Of a stretch of DNA of 64,000 nucleotides, positions 1 to 9,984 are shown piece after piece. The notes under the pieces were generated by a model that was not told where the DNA came from, made no database searches, and saw only the letters and a list, made by a program, of their open reading frames with translations. The translations under genes and the position numbers were made by a program. This stretch comes from Fomitopsis serialis (lineage: Eukaryota > Basidiomycota > Agaricomycetes > Polyporales > Fomitopsidaceae): the NCBI RefSeq assembly GCF_022376445.1, contig NW_025954973.1:1-64000 (forward strand), in the 5' to 3' direction. The first letter of the stretch is position 1; every line of letters starts with the position of its first letter.

Positions 1-678
1 CGTCAGCTCGCATGTGCTCGCGAGCCACTGCTTGACGCGTGGTGACGCGTAACACTGCTTGAACAGCATGTTGTAGCTTGCGCGGCTGCGAATACCGATG
101 GTGTGGTAGAGGTTGCGCATCGCTCGAGGGTACCATGCTGTGCAGACCAGCGCCGCGACGGTCAATGTGGGAGATCCATCTCGTTTACAACGAACTCGAA
201 GACCTCGAGCGGGATGCGAGCGGAGAGGGCCAGCGGCAGGGTGCCTTGAAAACGGGCGTCCCGCCATCGTCTGGACATCCACTTTCTGATGTCTCTGTCG
301 AAAATCCAATCATCGGCGCTGAAATCCTCATTGCTCTGTTCATCGGCACTCAGTCCCCCGTCATGCTGTCCATCAGCACTGCTGTGACCGACATCACTAT
401 GATCGTCGGCACTCAATCGCACGACCTGTGCATGTGAGGCGTCCTCGGGGGCAAAGGAAAGATGCTAGGTGAACGGCGCGTCAGTCGAATCGGGATCATC
501 ATGGAAAGAAGACGACCGACGCTAGTAGGCTGGAGATCGGACATCTGGGCAATCGTACGTCCCTACGAGCACGCGACGTGGATGTATGCGCTATGAGGGG
601 AGGCCCAGTCGTATGCGGGGGAGTGGTGGGGGTGGGGGTGCAAGTGGCAAGGGGGCCTCGAGGACGTACCGAAGCCAT
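1..678 (-). pseudogene. F-box protein gene F1, 5' part only (cut by window edge, frameshifted)
   Basis: This is the 5' portion of a member of the local F-box family; the rest lies left of the window. By comparison with F2 the gene starts with a tiny exon ATG-GCT-TCG at 678-670, followed by an intron (669-465, GTACGT donor, CTAG acceptor). Exon 2 from 464 reads PEDASHAQ, an acidic ADD/DEQ-rich linker, then the F-box core with LPLALSARIPLEVFEFV. Around 171 one G is missing relative to F2 (GGGAGATCC against GGGAGGATCC), which shifts the frame and gives a stop at 162-164. Beyond the shift the family motifs AALVCTAWYPRAM and SPRVKQWLAST continue in the new frame. The first kilobase is a close copy of 18871-19950. 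It is probably a pseudogene; a single-base sequence error would restore it. Confidence 0.7.
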
Positions 679-709
679 GTATATTAGGAAGAGCTGTGTC
701 GACCGAGAG

Positions 710-736
710 TTTGATGAGCCGCACGGTGACTGCCGC
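710..736 (-). promoter_or_regulatory. Conserved upstream block of F1
   Basis: A 27-bp block with core GATGAGCCGCACGGTGACTG lies just 5' of the tiny first exon of F1. The same block precedes F2, F5 and F6 and occurs twice more without a gene. It may be 5'UTR or promoter; function is inferred only from conservation. Confidence 0.4.
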
Positions 737-900
737 GACCGGGGCCTTCCATGCCATGACCGGCAGCCATGCTACCAGCATTAATCGTCGACGCGCCACA
801 GATACTGGCCACCCGGATAGACTGCTCGAAGGATGCGTGAGTCCACTGAGCGGCGGCCAGCCTGAGTACAGTGTCATTGTGGGATGCAGCAGTCCATACA

Positions 901-912
901 CCTAACCCTAAC
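901..912 (-). promoter_or_regulatory. TTAGGG-type motif upstream of F1
   Basis: On the minus strand this reads GTTAGGGTTAGG, two units of the fungal telomere-type repeat, about 225 bp upstream of the F1 start exon. Equivalent motifs lie upstream of F2, F4 and F5. Confidence 0.4.
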
Positions 913-1049
913 TGCGTTCTTCCCCCGTCTGAGTCTGTGCCTGCTTGCCACCGCTCCCCTCGAGCGGTGTCAGCCACTCCATGCAGCATTCACTAGCATC
1001 ATACCCAGCACCTAATATTCATTCCCACCGCTACACGCGAGCTGAGTAC

Positions 1050-2500
1050 ATCGTCAATGAGACGGTGATCAGTCTCAGCTCGCCCTGCAGGTAACCACAT
1101 CCCGATGACCCTTACAACATGAGCCGACGGCATACGCACCACAGAAGGTGGTGTTTGTGTGCGCAAGACCAATTCCCATGCTTGAGGGTGTTAATATTAA
1201 GCGACAAGAGCCGATATACGGCCCTCTGCATTCGTATGTGCAATTCTTTGAGAATAATTACACCACAGTAGCGCACGGGTGTTCCAATCAGTGCCGCGTT
1301 CACCAGCAAACTCTTCCCTACATAGTCGGAGTTGTGTCCTGAACGTACACAGTCAGTCACAGATGTGAAGTGGAGACACATGTGACGTGCCAGGAAGAGT
1401 GATGAACCCGCAGATTGGGGCGATGGAACGCATATGTATGGCCCTGTTTCCGCGCGGGTCGTAACAAGACATCAACTCGGAGGGCCAGAACATTCGCTGG
1501 GGAAGTCTAGGAAGACTGCAAATCATATAAGGTTTGTACCGCGCGAACAGACCATGAAGATACAGCAGACTAGACACCTATGAGCAGACGTGGTAGTGAC
1601 GGACCATTCTATTCTTGTGGAACGTTGACCGGATCGCGCCAAGGCCTACCGCCACATCAGAGGCTCACTCTACTAAACGCCATCGCTAGCTCGGTCAGAC
1701 AATCACCCACCCATCCTGAACGTACTACTCACCGACAAAGAGACAAGGGTCCACGTGCCAGATACTGTCAACCCGAAGGCAAAGCGACTACCGTCCGTCT
1801 ACGGGCCACACAACTCGCGTACCTCATCCGTACAGCCAACCTCGCCGCGCACAGCTTTCAAGGAGTCCCGTTTGTGTTTGCCGGAGCCGTACATGCGAAG
1901 ACTCGTCAAGCGGGACAGCGCATCGGTGGCGTCCGGGTCTCCCTTGGCTCTGTCGGAGAAGCTCAGCCCGACCGCTCTCGAATGGGATGTTCGAGCTACT
2001 CACCGCGCTATTGGTCTTCGACAACGATGTACTGATTCACATCTGCGGGAGTACCCTTCGCGCCGGTCCTCTCGCTCGTACAGACAATGGAGGTCGCCCG
2101 ACCGAGCTGCCTGGGAGCGTCGCGGGTGTTCAGGTCCTCGTCGGCGCTGCTGTTCCTAGGTACGGCCAAGCACCTAATGTCAACATGCGAGCGAGCTGCC
2201 TTGGACTGCGATGAGGGCGCTGCGTAGCCCGAGAACGCGTCAAGACGGTCGGATGTCACAGGCACGGTATCGATCTGACCATAGTGAGCGACTCACCGAA
2301 CGACAGGTCCTCCAAGACACTGGCGATGCCCTGTTTCCAGCTCCGAGCGACAGTGTAATCCCCCTACGTCGCATGTTTCGCCTCATCTATGGCTTTCGGG
2401 TCCCCGGGTGTAGGCCTGTATGCTGCGGAGCATCGCAGGTCGCCGCTGAAGCTGGACGAGTTGCAGTGAATACCTGGGTGAGTAACCTAGCGGCGGAGTA
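1050..2500. repeat. Degenerate duplicated block X (left copy), inverted relative to 62.6-64.0 kb
   Basis: No intact gene is seen. The block matches the right end of the window in reverse complement. For example, the minus-strand reading around 1120-1340 (QRAVYRLLSLNINTLKH, AHKHHLLWCVCRRLML) corresponds to plus-strand 63840-63950 (QRAISRLLLLDINTHKH, AYKHHFLRCVCRPLML). The 1620-1710 stretch corresponds to 63400-63500. Part of it (about 2320-2480) also has a direct copy near 26880-27010. Frames are broken in every copy, so this looks like an old duplicated gene or element whose identity I do not recognise. Confidence 0.6.
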
Positions 2501-2639
2501 GATCACAGAACGCTAGCATTTCGAGGGAGATGTTCAGCTGGTGCGAGATATTTGTCGTCAGAGTTGAGTTTGGTGGATATCGAGGTCGGGGTCTGGAGCA
2601 ACCTTGAACCTGTCCGTCCGCGACTGGGGTCGCTGGACC

Positions 2640-2955
2640 CGCTTTCTGCACTTGTCTCGAACACCCTCTCACCGTTCTGTGTATGGATCGCGCGATGCCC
2701 TCGGACACCATGACACTCTGTTGTAGCTAAACCCGCGATTATACCCAACTTTCTGGCTGCTATAATGCATGCACGTCGGCGGGACTCTCGCGCGCATCCT
2801 CCGCACCCCCCGCCGAACGACGATTGCTCATGGATCTCTTTGAGTCCTCTTCTAGTGAGCACGCTTCATGCTGTTGCGCGCATCCCGCGCTCATTGCATA
2901 GGAGAAAGATACATACTCGCCTGTTCTGGCCCCGTTCTGTGACAAGAAGTGTTGT
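2640..2955 (+). repeat. Degenerate duplicated block Y, copy 1
   Basis: Shares long stretches with 15265-15500 (CACCGTTCT, GCCCTCGGACAC, CGCGCGCATCCTCCGCA, TGTTGCGCGCATCCCGC) and, inverted, with about 62270-62370. No coding frame survives across copies. Confidence 0.5.
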
Positions 2956-2963
2956 CCGTGGAA

Positions 2964-2984
2964 ATATTTAAGGTTCCGTCGACG
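2964..2984 (+). promoter_or_regulatory. Core promoter of ISG12-like copy A
   Basis: ATATTTAAGGTTCCGTCGAC lies about 90-105 bp before the start codon. The same TATA-like core followed by AAGGTTCCGTCG occurs at the same distance in front of copies B and C, so it is probably the TATA/start region. Confidence 0.5.
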
Positions 2985-3446
2985 CTCGCTTCCTTTCTCA
3001 AACGCTCACTCGCCCATATCGAAGGGCGCGGCGAGCGCGAAGCCCCCTTTTGTCCCCACCCGCCACGATCATGCGCGTCGTATTCGCCACAGCTTGGTTT
3101 GCGCTCCTTACTGCTGGCACCGTCGTCCTCTTTGGCGCTGAGCCGGTGTCAGCATCAACTACGACCAACTTTGGCGGGCAAGCGTCTCCAGTCCACCTCC
3201 GCGAGTCGTCGGGTACCACTGACCAATGATCACAGAAATATCTTTCATGGAGTAAAAGGTGCTGTCGATAAAGCACACAATGGCATGAACAGTACGTCTG
3301 CGTCTGTCTAGTATCTACCTTGTTGGCACGTACTCAGTGGCACCACAGAAGTGGTTTCCGACGTCAATCGTCGTCTAGGCGAACTCGAAACACCACAACA
3401 GTTCTGGGAGCATGCGCAATCGCTTGGCCATCATTCTCAGGACTAC

Positions 3447-3524
3447 GCGGCTTTCCTCATCCACGAGGCTGCGCAAAAGGCTGACGCGGCTTTCCTCATC
3501 CACTAGGCTGCGCAAAAGGCTGAC
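3447..3524 (+). repeat. 39-bp in-frame tandem duplication carrying a stop codon
   Basis: Two adjacent 39-bp units (13 codons, encoding AFLIHEAAQKAD) differ by one base: GAG in the first is TAG (3504-3506) in the second. The paralogues B and C have a single unit. Confidence 0.85.
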
Positions 3525-4004
3525 GCGGCCACCGTCGCACAGCTGCACCAATTCCAATACACTATTCAAGTAGTTGTCTCTAATACGGAAGACCTGAAGG
3601 AGCTAATTGCACAAACAGCAAACAAGCCGTTCGACGAGATTCAGCGCGATATCGAGAAGGTATTCGAGGACCTCCTAGAGGAGTTGAAGGAGCAGTTTCC
3701 CCCACACGACCAAGCGCCGAACCATGCAGAGCGCAGAGGCAACGTTTCTCTGGTCGTGCGCAAAGCAGAAGAGGCGTTCATCAAGTTAGGTGTGCAATAT
3801 GGGATGCCGGAGAAACAGCTTCGGAAGCATCTCGACCCAATCATGAAACACGTCGAGGACATCGTCGTTATCATCGGTCGGTCCACCCCATACGCCCATA
3901 CCATACGTTACGATCTCACGTTTTACAGGGGACTCGGCGGAACAACACCCAGTCTTGTTCAAGATTTTGATTATTTCCGGCATCATGCTCATCATCCCAG
4001 AGTC

Positions 4005-4009
4005 GTGGT
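4005..4009. repeat. Target site duplication (left) of the copia element
   Basis: GTGGT immediately precedes the LTR; the same five bases follow the other LTR at 10565-10569. Five-bp duplications are usual for Ty1/copia integrases. Confidence 0.9.
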
Positions 4010-4178
4010 TGTTGAACAAGGAGTGGTGTGGCGTAGCTGAAGGCAAAACTACAAGGGAGCAAACAAAGGACTGTAAGAACAGAGGACTTACAACAGATCT
4101 CAAGACTACTGAGAGGGAAGACTCAGGAGGCGTAGAATGAGAGGAGAGATCGTTACATTACAGGGGCATCCAGCCCAG

Positions 4179-4186
4179 TATATATA
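4179..4186 (-). promoter_or_regulatory. LTR TATA box
   Basis: TATATATA in the 3' LTR; the functional copy in the 5' LTR is at 10169-10176. Transcription should start some 30 bp further along the minus strand. Confidence 0.6.
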
Positions 4187-4282
4187 CACATGAGAGAGCC
4201 ATCACATGATCGTACAGTAAGCGTAGTAGCATGACATCGTAATGGTGCAATGAGCAATGATGCGATGATTGCACCATGGATA

Positions 4283-4422
4283 GAACGTACTGGAAAGGAC
4301 TGGACAGGACCGGAAGGGAATCTGGACAGTCCTAGAACATGATATCATAGTGATGTCATAGTGATGTCATCAAGGAACGTGCTGGAACATCCTGGAAAGT
4401 ACTGGAAGGTAGTGGAATGTTC
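4283..4422 (-). promoter_or_regulatory. 10-bp-phased GAA array in LTR U3 (heat-shock-element-like)
   Basis: GAA begins at 4375, 4385, 4395, 4405 and 4415, exactly 10 bp apart. The last unit is the perfect GAAtgTTC (4415-4422); the intervening half-sites keep T and mostly C of TTC (TGC, TCC, TAC, TAG). A second run has GAA or GAC at 4283, 4293, 4303 and 4313. Alternating GAA/TTC blocks every 5 bp are the consensus of heat-shock factor sites, so this may be an HSF-responsive enhancer; that is inference. The same array is in the 5' LTR at +5990. Confidence 0.45.
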
Positions 4423-4574
4423 CGTACAAGTCTAGAACAGATCATGTGCTACAGGTCTGGATCAAGTCCGTAAGAAATGTATGTAATATGTAGCAACGAA
4501 GAACATAAGTCCATAACGGGTAAAGGATAAGACCTATCCCGTAGTGTAACACCCAAAATAGTCGAAGTTCAACA

Positions 4575-4583
4575 CTCCCACTT
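4575..4583 (-). other. Polypurine tract of the copia element
   Basis: AAGTGGGAG on the minus strand directly abuts the 3' LTR, where plus-strand DNA priming is expected. Confidence 0.75.
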
Positions 4584-4585
4584 GT

Positions 4586-7500
4586 TCAAGATGCTACAAG
4601 CATGCCAGAAGACGACCTGAACTTCTCAATTGCTTTGAGAGGAACATTCTTCGTCAAGCAGTCAGCAAGCTGGTCTTCGCTAGCGACGTAGTAGATCTCA
4701 GTTTCACCACGCTCGTAGAACTCGCGTATATAGTGATACCTGATCTCTATATGCTTGGTTCGGCGGTCCACAACAGGATTCACCGATAGGAAGATACTTC
4801 CGTGGTTGTCTAAACAAAGAGGAGTAGGACTTGACATGTTGTCTCCAAGCTCCTCGCCGAAATGACGAAGCCAAGCCATCTGACGACAAGTGTCTGAGGC
4901 GGCCTTGTATTCTGCTTCAGTTGAAGACAGAGAAACAGTCGGCTGACGTCTCGACGCCCACGAAATGACACAATTGGCCATCATGAAGATGAAACCGCTT
5001 GTTGAATGCCTATCATCGCGGTCTTCGGCCCAATCTGAGTCTGAGTAGGCAATCAGACCAGAGTTACTGCCGCCATCATAACAGAGCGCAAAACTCTTAG
5101 TTCCTTGCAAGTAGCGCAGAACGTAGAATGCCAAACGCATATGCTCTTTAGATGGGTTGGACGAAAACTTGGCCAATCGCGTGACCGCAAAAGCGATATC
5201 AGGCCTAGTACCTAGCATGGCGTACATGATACTGCCAATAATGCTCTGATACTTCGTCCTAAACTCTTCGGTAGCAGTCTCAGTACTGCTCAGCAAGTTT
5301 GCACCTGCTGGCAACGGTGTTCGAGCTACTTTGCAGTTGCTCATTCCAAAACGCTCTAGGACAGTCTCAACATAGTCTTCCTGGTCAACGAAGAGCCTGC
5401 GTGTAGAACGCTCTCGACGTATTCTAAGACCTAGGAAACGTTGGACTTCTCCCAAATCCGTCATCTGGTATTCACTTGACAAGCGCTCTTTGACCGAATC
5501 AATGAAGGGCTTAGAGTTACCCAAGAGCAACAAGTCGTCGACATATAAAATGACGACACAGGTGTGATCTCCAGACTCACGGGTATAAACGTATACACCA
5601 GCATCCGAATATGTGCGCATAAAACCAAGCCCTAGGAGAGACGCATGGATCTTAGCATTCCATTGGCGTGAAGCCTGCTTAAGTCCATATATAGCCTTCA
5701 GAAGAAGACAAACGTGGTCTTCCTTGCCTGGTACAACCCAGCCTTCAGGTTGTTCCATGTAGATCTCCTCTTCAAGATCACCGTTCAGGAATGCCGTCTT
5801 GACATCCATCGACTCAATCTCCCAATCCTCAAGGGCTGCATGTGCAAGCAAGTATCGCACAGATTCAAAACGCGCAACCGGGGAGAAGGTCTCATGGTAA
5901 TCCTGACCCCAAACTTGGGTGAAACCTTTGGCTACTAGACGAGCCTTATAACGACCATCATGCTTGATCGTATAAACCCAACGATTCTTAACGACCTTCC
6001 TGTTCTTAGGCCGTGGAACCAGAATCCAAGTTTTATTCTGAATCAGAGAGTCGTACTCAGACTTCTCTGCACCTTGCCATTTCGACTTGTCAGGAGAACG
6101 CATGGCTTCAGAATGACTCTGAGGAACACCATAGTTCGCCTCCGCAACAGCACGAGCCATCATTAAAACGTCTGCTTCAGGCCGCTGATTCCCTTGAGTA
6201 TCAGTACGTCGGTCTATAGAAGCTGGAGGTTCATCTCCGTAAACGTTGTCTCTGTTCCTCGCAGGATTTCTCCCAGCGCCATCTCTCCGAGGCCGTTGAT
6301 ACTGAGGCTGAGGAGGTGGAACAGGTTCAGGACGTGGCTGCTCATGCGGATGTTCTCCCACTGGCTCAGGTTCGACTTTTGGCTCTTCAGGTTCATCATC
6401 ATCATCGTCTGTGGGTACAGGTTCAGGTAGAGGTATGTCTACATCCTCCGGTTCCTCAAGATCCGAAGGGTCAAACTGCGGCGGACCCAGGGACTTTGGG
6501 TCATTGCCTAAATCTTTGCGTGCTGGAAAGATCTCTTCATCGAAGGTCACATCACGAGACACAACGATACTTCGAGTGGCCGGGTTCCAAAAACGATAGC
6601 CCTTTGAACCCTGTTCATAACCAACAAATATCATCTCGACTGCCTTCTTGTCGAGCTTCCCAGATCTCTGCTCTTTCGGCACATGCACAAACACCTTGCA
6701 CCCAAAAACTCTAAAATAGGAAACATCTGGGATTGTGCCGTCCCAGAGAGTAATGGGGCATTGCCACTTCAAGCGGCGCATGGGCTGACGATTGTAGATA
6801 TGAACCGCCGTATCAACTGCCAATTGCCAAAAACCGTGACTTAGACCAGCTTGGTGTAGCATGGCCATAGCCTTCTCCACAATAGTGCGATTCCAACGCT
6901 CAGCTCTGCCATTTTGCTGAGGCGAGCCAGCAACCGTCTTCTGGTGTTCAATACCATAAGACTTGAGACGTGCCGTGAAAGCGTCAGAAGTGTATTCCCC
7001 CCCACGATCCGAGCGTAAACATTGTATCTTCTGCTTAGTGACATTCTCAGCCCACGCCTTAAAGTCCTCAAACGCACGGAGCGAATCAGACTTCTGCTTC
7101 AGGTAATAAGCACGGCCAAGACTTGAGTAGTCGTCCAAGAAACTTATGAAGTACTTGAAACCATTTGGCACAGAGGCCGTACGCATAGGACCGTCTTCAT
7201 CGGTATGAACTAATTCAAGAGGCCTAGAAGCTCTCTTTTCCGATGCAGGGAATGGAGCACGATGAGATTTACCCCACTGACAACCTTCGCACGGAGACTT
7301 GTCAGGGTCTCCAATAGAATCGACACCAGTGGTATGGCTAGGCAGTCTCTCAAGAGCTTCCTTAGAAGGATGCCCAAAACGACGATGCCAGAGTTTCCAA
7401 TCTGACGACGAAACAGTCTTTACAGACTTGCGGCTCAATATCTCCAAATACAACAGATACAAGTTATTGACAGGCGAATAGTCAGCCTGCAAGATGGCAT

Positions 7501-9205
7501 TGCCAATGTTCTGTGTCTTTTGCCCATGTTCAAACTTACGGTCATAAATGACCATCCGTCCTGATCCTTGAATCAAACAGTAGTTCGTCCTCTCAATACA
7601 TCCGGTTGAGAACAAACGACCAGATGCATACGGAATATAGGCGACATTTGTGATCGTCGTAGAAATGCGCCGTCCGTTGACTAAACAAACTCCCTTAACG
7701 GTACCTTCACCAAGCGCTTTGATGGTTGCTGATCCGGCGGTCTTAAAAACGATAGGGACACGATACTCATGGTAGTCCCAGAAATCAGACAAATCATTGG
7801 TGATTGTCATAGACGCACCAGAATCCATAATCCAGTCAGTCATCTTTCCTCTATCCTCAGCGGAGTGATCCGCAACATAGAAAGAAGAAGTCAATTGAAC
7901 GGAGCCAGCAGAGCTCTGATCTACTTGTACAACATTTGACGACTGTCCAGAACTACCAGCACCATCCGACGTAGATACCGTATGCGAAGAATGTCCGTTA
8001 GAGTCCGCTTTACCCTTGCCCTTGCCCTTGCCTTTGGCCTTTCCCCCTTTGCCGCCCTTAGCCTGTGGGCGCAGATGAGGGTACTTGGTCCAGCAATTCT
8101 CCTCGCCGTGCTTTCCGCCGCAATGACCACAAGGACCCGTCGACTTCCGCTTAATCTGCGAAGATTTTGAAGCGGACTGTCCCATACCGGAGCGACGAAG
8201 CGACTCCTCAGCCAAGATCTTGTTGACGACCGTCTCGACCTTCAACTCGGTCAATTTGACAGTTGCCATAAGAGCTGAGACCATCGTCTGGTACGTCTCC
8301 GGCACCTTGGACAAGAGGATGAGGGCCTGCGTAGAGTCGTCGAGCTTGATCCCGCCAGCAATGACTTCCTTCAGACGAGTAACAATTTTGTTCGTCTGGT
8401 CTTGCAGGGGCTTAGAATCCGACATCTCAGGCGACTTGATGAGCGAGCAAAACAACGACCAGGAATAGGCCGCATCCGGAGTACCAAAAGCCTTTTTAAG
8501 GGTGTCCCACATAGATTTTGCAGACTTCAGGGTCTCCCCGTCAGCCTCAAGGAGGTGATGATGGATATTTCTATCCGTGCGCATCAGGAGAACACCCTGA
8601 GCGCGAGAGTTCATCTTGGAGTATCCCTCCGACGTGGTGGTACCCGGAGCGATAGCAGGCCAGGCTTCAATAAACGTGAGGTAGCCGCGCATGGCAGCCG
8701 ACCAATTAGCGTACTGAGACGCTTGGGCAAGCACAGGGATCGCGTCAGGCTTGACGTCACCCATTGTGGTAGTTAAAAGAATAAACTCGTGGAAATCAGA
8801 AACTTCGGACTCAAAAACGATAGGATTTAGGAAATCCGCAGACGAAACTTCAGGTAGGGGAGTAGGAGGAGAATAATCTGTGTTGCTTGGCGATGGTAGC
8901 CTTACAACGTGTTCAGGACCAGGAGGTTGAGGTGCCTCCGAAAACAATTCAGAGAATACAAAGTCTTCCTGCCAGGAAGCAACCGGTAAGCCACCCCAAC
9001 TACTTTCTTGTAGAGGGTGTTCAGGAGTATCGTAACGATTTGGACAAAGATGACGATCACAAGCCGACCAAGAATTCGCTTCTGGCTCGTAGTGATAATC
9101 GAAGACCTCCTGATAATCAAATAGATGCTGATGACCGGTACAATCGTAAGGAGTAATTTCCTCACTAGATTCGCTGTTGTCCGATTGATGCTCAGACGAA
9201 GCCAC
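4586..9205 (-). CDS. Ty1/copia Gag-Pol polyprotein
   Basis: Single open frame of 1539 codons. Reading from 9205: an acidic N-terminal part of about 147 residues, then MGDVKPDAIPVLAQASQ, where the typical copia Gag begins (ATG at about 8763). Next come the Gag core; a basic GKGKGK stretch with a CCHC-type knuckle CGHCGGKHGEENC (about residue 358); the protease active site DSGAS (about 460); an HHCC integrase zinc region (WHRRFGHP...CEGC); integrase catalytic HTDEDG, RSDRGGEY and NGRAERW (D,D,E at about 668, 733, 769); RT with YVDDLLLLG (about 1222); and RNase H with YSDSDW and SSTEAEY (about 1388-1431). No internal stop is seen, so it appears competent. The frame at 9205 opens with GTG, not ATG. 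Either translation starts at the ATG near 8763 or the upstream part is joined by splicing to the leader frame. Confidence 0.95.
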   Translation of the reverse strand: MASSEHQSDNSESSEEITPYDCTGHQHLFDYQEVFDYHYEPEANSWSACDRHLCPNRYDTPEHPLQESSWGGLPVASWQEDFVFSELFSEAPQPPGPEHVVRLPSPSNTDYSPPTPLPEVSSADFLNPIVFESEVSDFHEFILLTTTMGDVKPDAIPVLAQASQYANWSAAMRGYLTFIEAWPAIAPGTTTSEGYSKMNSRAQGVLLMRTDRNIHHHLLEADGETLKSAKSMWDTLKKAFGTPDAAYSWSLFCSLIKSPEMSDSKPLQDQTNKIVTRLKEVIAGGIKLDDSTQALILLSKVPETYQTMVSALMATVKLTELKVETVVNKILAEESLRRSGMGQSASKSSQIKRKSTGPCGHCGGKHGEENCWTKYPHLRPQAKGGKGGKAKGKGKGKGKADSNGHSSHTVSTSDGAGSSGQSSNVVQVDQSSAGSVQLTSSFYVADHSAEDRGKMTDWIMDSGASMTITNDLSDFWDYHEYRVPIVFKTAGSATIKALGEGTVKGVCLVNGRRISTTITNVAYIPYASGRLFSTGCIERTNYCLIQGSGRMVIYDRKFEHGQKTQNIGNAILQADYSPVNNLYLLYLEILSRKSVKTVSSSDWKLWHRRFGHPSKEALERLPSHTTGVDSIGDPDKSPCEGCQWGKSHRAPFPASEKRASRPLELVHTDEDGPMRTASVPNGFKYFISFLDDYSSLGRAYYLKQKSDSLRAFEDFKAWAENVTKQKIQCLRSDRGGEYTSDAFTARLKSYGIEHQKTVAGSPQQNGRAERWNRTIVEKAMAMLHQAGLSHGFWQLAVDTAVHIYNRQPMRRLKWQCPITLWDGTIPDVSYFRVFGCKVFVHVPKEQRSGKLDKKAVEMIFVGYEQGSKGYRFWNPATRSIVVSRDVTFDEEIFPARKDLGNDPKSLGPPQFDPSDLEEPEDVDIPLPEPVPTDDDDDEPEEPKVEPEPVGEHPHEQPRPEPVPPPQPQYQRPRRDGAGRNPARNRDNVYGDEPPASIDRRTDTQGNQRPEADVLMMARAVAEANYGVPQSHSEAMRSPDKSKWQGAEKSEYDSLIQNKTWILVPRPKNRKVVKNRWVYTIKHDGRYKARLVAKGFTQVWGQDYHETFSPVARFESVRYLLAHAALEDWEIESMDVKTAFLNGDLEEEIYMEQPEGWVVPGKEDHVCLLLKAIYGLKQASRQWNAKIHASLLGLGFMRTYSDAGVYVYTRESGDHTCVVILYVDDLLLLGNSKPFIDSVKERLSSEYQMTDLGEVQRFLGLRIRRERSTRRLFVDQEDYVETVLERFGMSNCKVARTPLPAGANLLSSTETATEEFRTKYQSIIGSIMYAMLGTRPDIAFAVTRLAKFSSNPSKEHMRLAFYVLRYLQGTKSFALCYDGGSNSGLIAYSDSDWAEDRDDRHSTSGFIFMMANCVISWASRRQPTVSLSSTEAEYKAASDTCRQMAWLRHFGEELGDNMSSPTPLCLDNHGSIFLSVNPVVDRRTKHIEIRYHYIREFYERGETEIYYVASEDQLADCLTKNVPLKAIEKFRSSSGMLVAS

Positions 9206-9328
9206 AGTGTGATGCTTTTATAACAAATCCAGGTATACAAAAACGTATTGGTACGCCGACCAAAGATACTACAAAACGATCCAGTCCAAATATCCGCCGT
9301 TCGAGATATGCACAAGCTCCCTAGTCAC

Positions 9329-9896
9329 CTTGCGATATCTACGCGCAAGTGGCTCTGTAGGAGTAGAAAACTCGACGTTCCCAACGCACTTGCACGCCCA
9401 AGAAACCTTCTCGTGCTGCTCCTTCGACCAGGTAGGAACCTTGTCGATGTTCTGATCAAGCCAGTTGAGCTGATCAGCGAAGCGATGGAGAGCCTTCTGG
9501 TACTCGTCGTCGAGGCGATCAAAGAGATGCTTCTTGTCAAAAATCGCTTGGAAACGATCAGCGGTAGCTTCTACTTTCTTGGCAAGAATGCCTTGAGCTT
9601 CGACGTCTGACTTCCGCTTGAAGTCAGGGAGAGGGCGAGGTGCTGACAGACGCTCAGCAAGAGGTCTGGGTTCAGAGGTGGGAGCGGTGGCGGGGCGAGA
9701 GGGGAGCGGATGAGACTGGGATCAAGAAAACGTTAAGATCAAAAGATCAACGTAGGTAGTGTCGGCGTCAGACCAACCTTTCTCTCAGGTTTGGCTGGAG
9801 GATAAACTTGTAAAATACTCTGACGAGTAACCCTGGAAAGACGCTGGGACAAGGCCTTGGGCACTATGTCACGCAACGCCAAACTCAGTCCTAGAA
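9329..9896 (-). CDS. Leader reading frame of the copia element, intron-containing, no ATG seen
   Basis: Between primer site and polyprotein the minus strand has an open stretch to 9778 (VPKALSQRLSRVTRQS), a plausible 62-nt intron (9777-9716, GTTGGT...CCCAG), and a 129-codon stretch from 9715 to 9329 (FDRLDDEYQKALHRFADQL, TWSKEQHEKVSWACKCVG). A GTGACT donor at 9328 and an AAAAG acceptor at 9215 would join it in frame to HHTVASSEHQSDN at the head of the polyprotein. Amino acid composition looks coding, but I see no start codon and no known family. It could be a spliced N-terminal extension of Gag or a decayed cargo frame. Confidence 0.4.
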
Positions 9897-9984
9897 GGAC
9901 AGCAAACGGTGCCTAACTTACTCCTTGAAGAAGTAGGACTTTAAACAACAGTAGTGCGCACTGTAACAGGGAGCTGGTCAGTGA

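Larger units (their letters stand above)
4010..4574 (-). repeat. 3' LTR of the copia element
   Basis: On the sense (minus) strand, U3 runs from 4574. It contains phased GAA arrays (4415-4375 and 4313-4283), repeats of AGTGATGTCAT (about 4349-4370), a 10-bp inverted repeat ATGGTGCAAT/ATTGCACCAT (4242-4251, 4268-4277) and TATATATA at 4186-4179. R/U5 follow to 4010. Confidence 0.95.

Noticed and set aside
4283..4422. CRISPR-like or satellite array in the LTR
   Set aside because: The 10-bp ladder has no repeat-spacer structure and lies in an LTR promoter of a eukaryotic element; better explained as transcription-factor sites.
5714..9156. Plus-strand open frames across the copia element
   Set aside because: Antisense shadows of the polyprotein.
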